From Ruminococcaceae bacterium UBA794 (GTDB lineage Bacteria; Bacillota; Clostridia; Oscillospirales; Ruminococcaceae), in assembly GCA_002304735.1 (NCBI GenBank), contig DBIU01000036.1:1-41979 (forward strand): a DNA stretch of 41,979 nucleotides. Direction: 5' to 3'. Position 1 is the stretch's first letter, and each line of letters begins with the position of its first letter. Positions 40,567 through 41,979 of the stretch are shown one piece after another. Both the position numbers and the translations under genes were made by a program. The notes beneath the pieces were generated by a model that saw only the letters and a list, made by a program, of their open reading frames with translations, had not been told where the DNA came from and made no database searches.

Positions 40567-41979
40567 ATGAAAGACGGTTTTATAAAATGCGCGGCGGGAA
40601 CGCCGGATTTACGGGTCGCGGACTGCGATTATAACTCGGAAAAGATTATCGGGCTGATAAACGAGGCGGCTGAAAACGGAGTGAAAATTCTCGCGCTTCC
40701 CGAGCTTTGTGTTACGGGGTACACCTGCGCGGACTTGTTTCTCTCGAAAACGCTTATTCGCGGCGCGGAAAACGCTTTGGCGAGAATTATCCGCGAAACT
40801 GCGAAGCTTGATATTATCACGGCGGCGGGCTGTCCGCTGTGCGTCGACGGCGAGCTTTACAACTGCGCGGTCGTTTTCGGCAGGGGAAAAATTCTCGGCG
40901 TTGTCCCGAAGAAAAATCTCCCGAATTACAACGAATTTTACGAAATGCGCTGGTTTACGCCCGCGGACGGCGAGAAACGCATAATTTCCGTTCTCGGGCA
41001 GTCTGTTCCGTTCGGCGCGGGACTTGTGTTCACCTGCGAAAACTGCCCAGAACTCGCTTTTTCCGCCGAGATTTGCGAGGACTTGTGGTCGCCCGAGCCG
41101 CCTTCGATAAACGCGGCTCTTGACGGCGCGGCGATTATCCTCAATCTTTCCGCGTCAAACGAGCTTGTCGGCAAGGACGATTACCGCAAAAGCCTTGTGA
41201 GCGGGCAGTCCGCGCGGCTTATCTGCGGGTATATTTACTGCGGAGCGGGCGAGGGCGAGTCCACGACCGACCTTGTTTTCGGCGGCAAGCGGATTATCTG
41301 CGAGAACGGAAAAATCCTCGCCGAAAGCGAGCTTTACACAAACGGTCTTTCCATAAGCGAAATCGACGTTTCAATGCTCTCCTCCGAGAGAATACGCAAC
41401 ACGAGCTTCCGCGGACGTCCTTGCGTAAGCGACGCTTCGTTCACGCTCTCCGAGTGCGAAACCGCGCTCACGAGAAAAATCGAGCCGCTTCCGTTCGTTC
41501 CCGCCGAGGATAACGCGAACAGCTCGCGCTGCGCGAAAATCCTCGCGATGCAGGCTCACGCGCTCGCAAAACGCGTTAAACACACGCACTGCCAAAAGCT
41601 TGTCGTGGGAATTTCGGGAGGACTTGACTCCTGCCTTGCGCTTCTCGCAAGCGTTGAGGCGCTGAAAGTTCTGGGGCGTCCGACGACCGATATTACCGCG
41701 ATTTCAATGCCTTGCTTCGGCACGACTTCCCGCACCAAATCGAATGCGGAGCTGCTCTGCACGGCGCTTGGAGTGGATTTCAGACTTATTGATATTACCG
41801 ATACCGTAAAATCTCATCTGCGGGATATTGCTCACGATGAGAATAACTATAACGTCGCCTATGAAAATGCTCAGGCGCGCGAAAGAACGCAGGTTCTTAT
41901 GGATATCGCGAACGATTTGAACGGAATGGTTGTCGGAACGGGAGATTTGTCGGAGCTTGCGCTCGGTTGGGCGACCTAG
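40567..41979 (+). CDS. nadE: Glutamine-dependent NAD+ synthetase, ending at a TAG at the window edge
   Basis: The 470 residues visible comprise a nitrilase-type glutaminase and most of the synthetase domain. Catalytic Glu is in LALPELCVTGY, Lys in VPKKNLPNYNEFYE and Cys in FSAEICEDLWSP. The synthetase ATP loop is VGISGGLDSCLALL, and GTGDLSELALGWAT is the last motif. Normal members run to about 640 residues and continue after GWAT with Tyr. Here the next codon is TAG at 41977-41979, the last bases of the window. Thus the gene is either cut short by a nonsense mutation or affected by an end artefact. It makes NAD from deamido-NAD, ATP and glutamine. Confidence 0.9.
   Translation: MKDGFIKCAAGTPDLRVADCDYNSEKIIGLINEAAENGVKILALPELCVTGYTCADLFLSKTLIRGAENALARIIRETAKLDIITAAGCPLCVDGELYNCAVVFGRGKILGVVPKKNLPNYNEFYEMRWFTPADGEKRIISVLGQSVPFGAGLVFTCENCPELAFSAEICEDLWSPEPPSINAALDGAAIILNLSASNELVGKDDYRKSLVSGQSARLICGYIYCGAGEGESTTDLVFGGKRIICENGKILAESELYTNGLSISEIDVSMLSSERIRNTSFRGRPCVSDASFTLSECETALTRKIEPLPFVPAEDNANSSRCAKILAMQAHALAKRVKHTHCQKLVVGISGGLDSCLALLASVEALKVLGRPTTDITAISMPCFGTTSRTKSNAELLCTALGVDFRLIDITDTVKSHLRDIAHDENNYNVAYENAQARERTQVLMDIANDLNGMVVGTGDLSELALGWAT

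Noticed and set aside
41977..41979. TAG recoding as an amino acid in nadE
   Set aside because: TAG ends the flavodoxin gene normally and no suppressor tRNA or other in-frame TAG is seen; a mutation or end artefact is simpler.

Overview
This window (about 42 kb, balanced GC, genes packed tightly with strong GGAGG-type ribosome sites) looks like a chromosomal segment of an anaerobic Firmicute of the class Clostridia, probably an uncultured Oscillospirales/Ruminococcaceae-type gut bacterium. The reasons are the gene families and the signals: dockerin modules, a flavodiiron FprA protein, a giant 2-hydroxyacyl-CoA dehydratase activase-like protein, FabV/TER, a PyrR-led pyr operon with PyrK/PyrD type 1B, a MurT/GatD-like pair, and consensus TTGACA-17-TATAAT promoters. 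This taxonomic call is inference; no rRNA is present.

Layout. 1-3710: 5'-truncated activase/dehydratase fusion. 3729-7759: SPFH/prohibitin protein, secreted dockerin-CAP protein, PcrA-type helicase. 8016-10054: MmcQ/YjbR protein and two exported proteins with unconventional C-terminal sorting-like tails. 10169-11329: flavodiiron protein with its own promoter and terminator. 11400-23803: a long pyrimidine operon (pyrR, pyrC, pyrF, carA, carB, an unknown membrane protein, pyrK, pyrD, then tcdA and a divergent murT-gatD pair). Its leader carries a 230-bp MITE-like insertion exactly at the predicted transcription start. pyrB and pyrE are not in the window. 23805-26083 (minus): C39-like protein and an acyl-CoA ligase. 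26284-28645: polar amino acid ABC transporter. 28646-29166 and 32485-32972: two copies of a complex palindrome-bounded repeat with a conserved 91-nt core, each exactly filling a gap between convergent genes. Between them lie a zinc-ribbon membrane protein, an EAL phosphodiesterase with degenerate GGDEF, a YunG-like protein and a flavodoxin. 32973-35342 (minus): dockerin-transglutaminase, a 43-residue membrane peptide, FabV/TER. 35432-40399 (minus): unknown protein, Cu/Zn-SOD-like protein, adenosylhomocysteinase, two-component system, purine nucleoside phosphorylase. 40567-41979: glutamine-dependent NAD synthetase that meets a TAG at the last bases of the window.

The observations most worth following are: (1) the paired repeat elements, whose 91-nt cores are 89% identical and in the same orientation while their flanking arms are swapped; (2) the GatD-like protein in the pyr operon, which has lost both catalytic Cys and His, next to a MurT partner with a correspondingly altered interface motif; (3) the MITE-like element sitting at the transcription start of the pyr operon, upstream of a terminator-type attenuator; (4) the paired exported proteins with SPSTG/NADTG tails; and (5) the short membrane peptide between dockerin and fabV genes.
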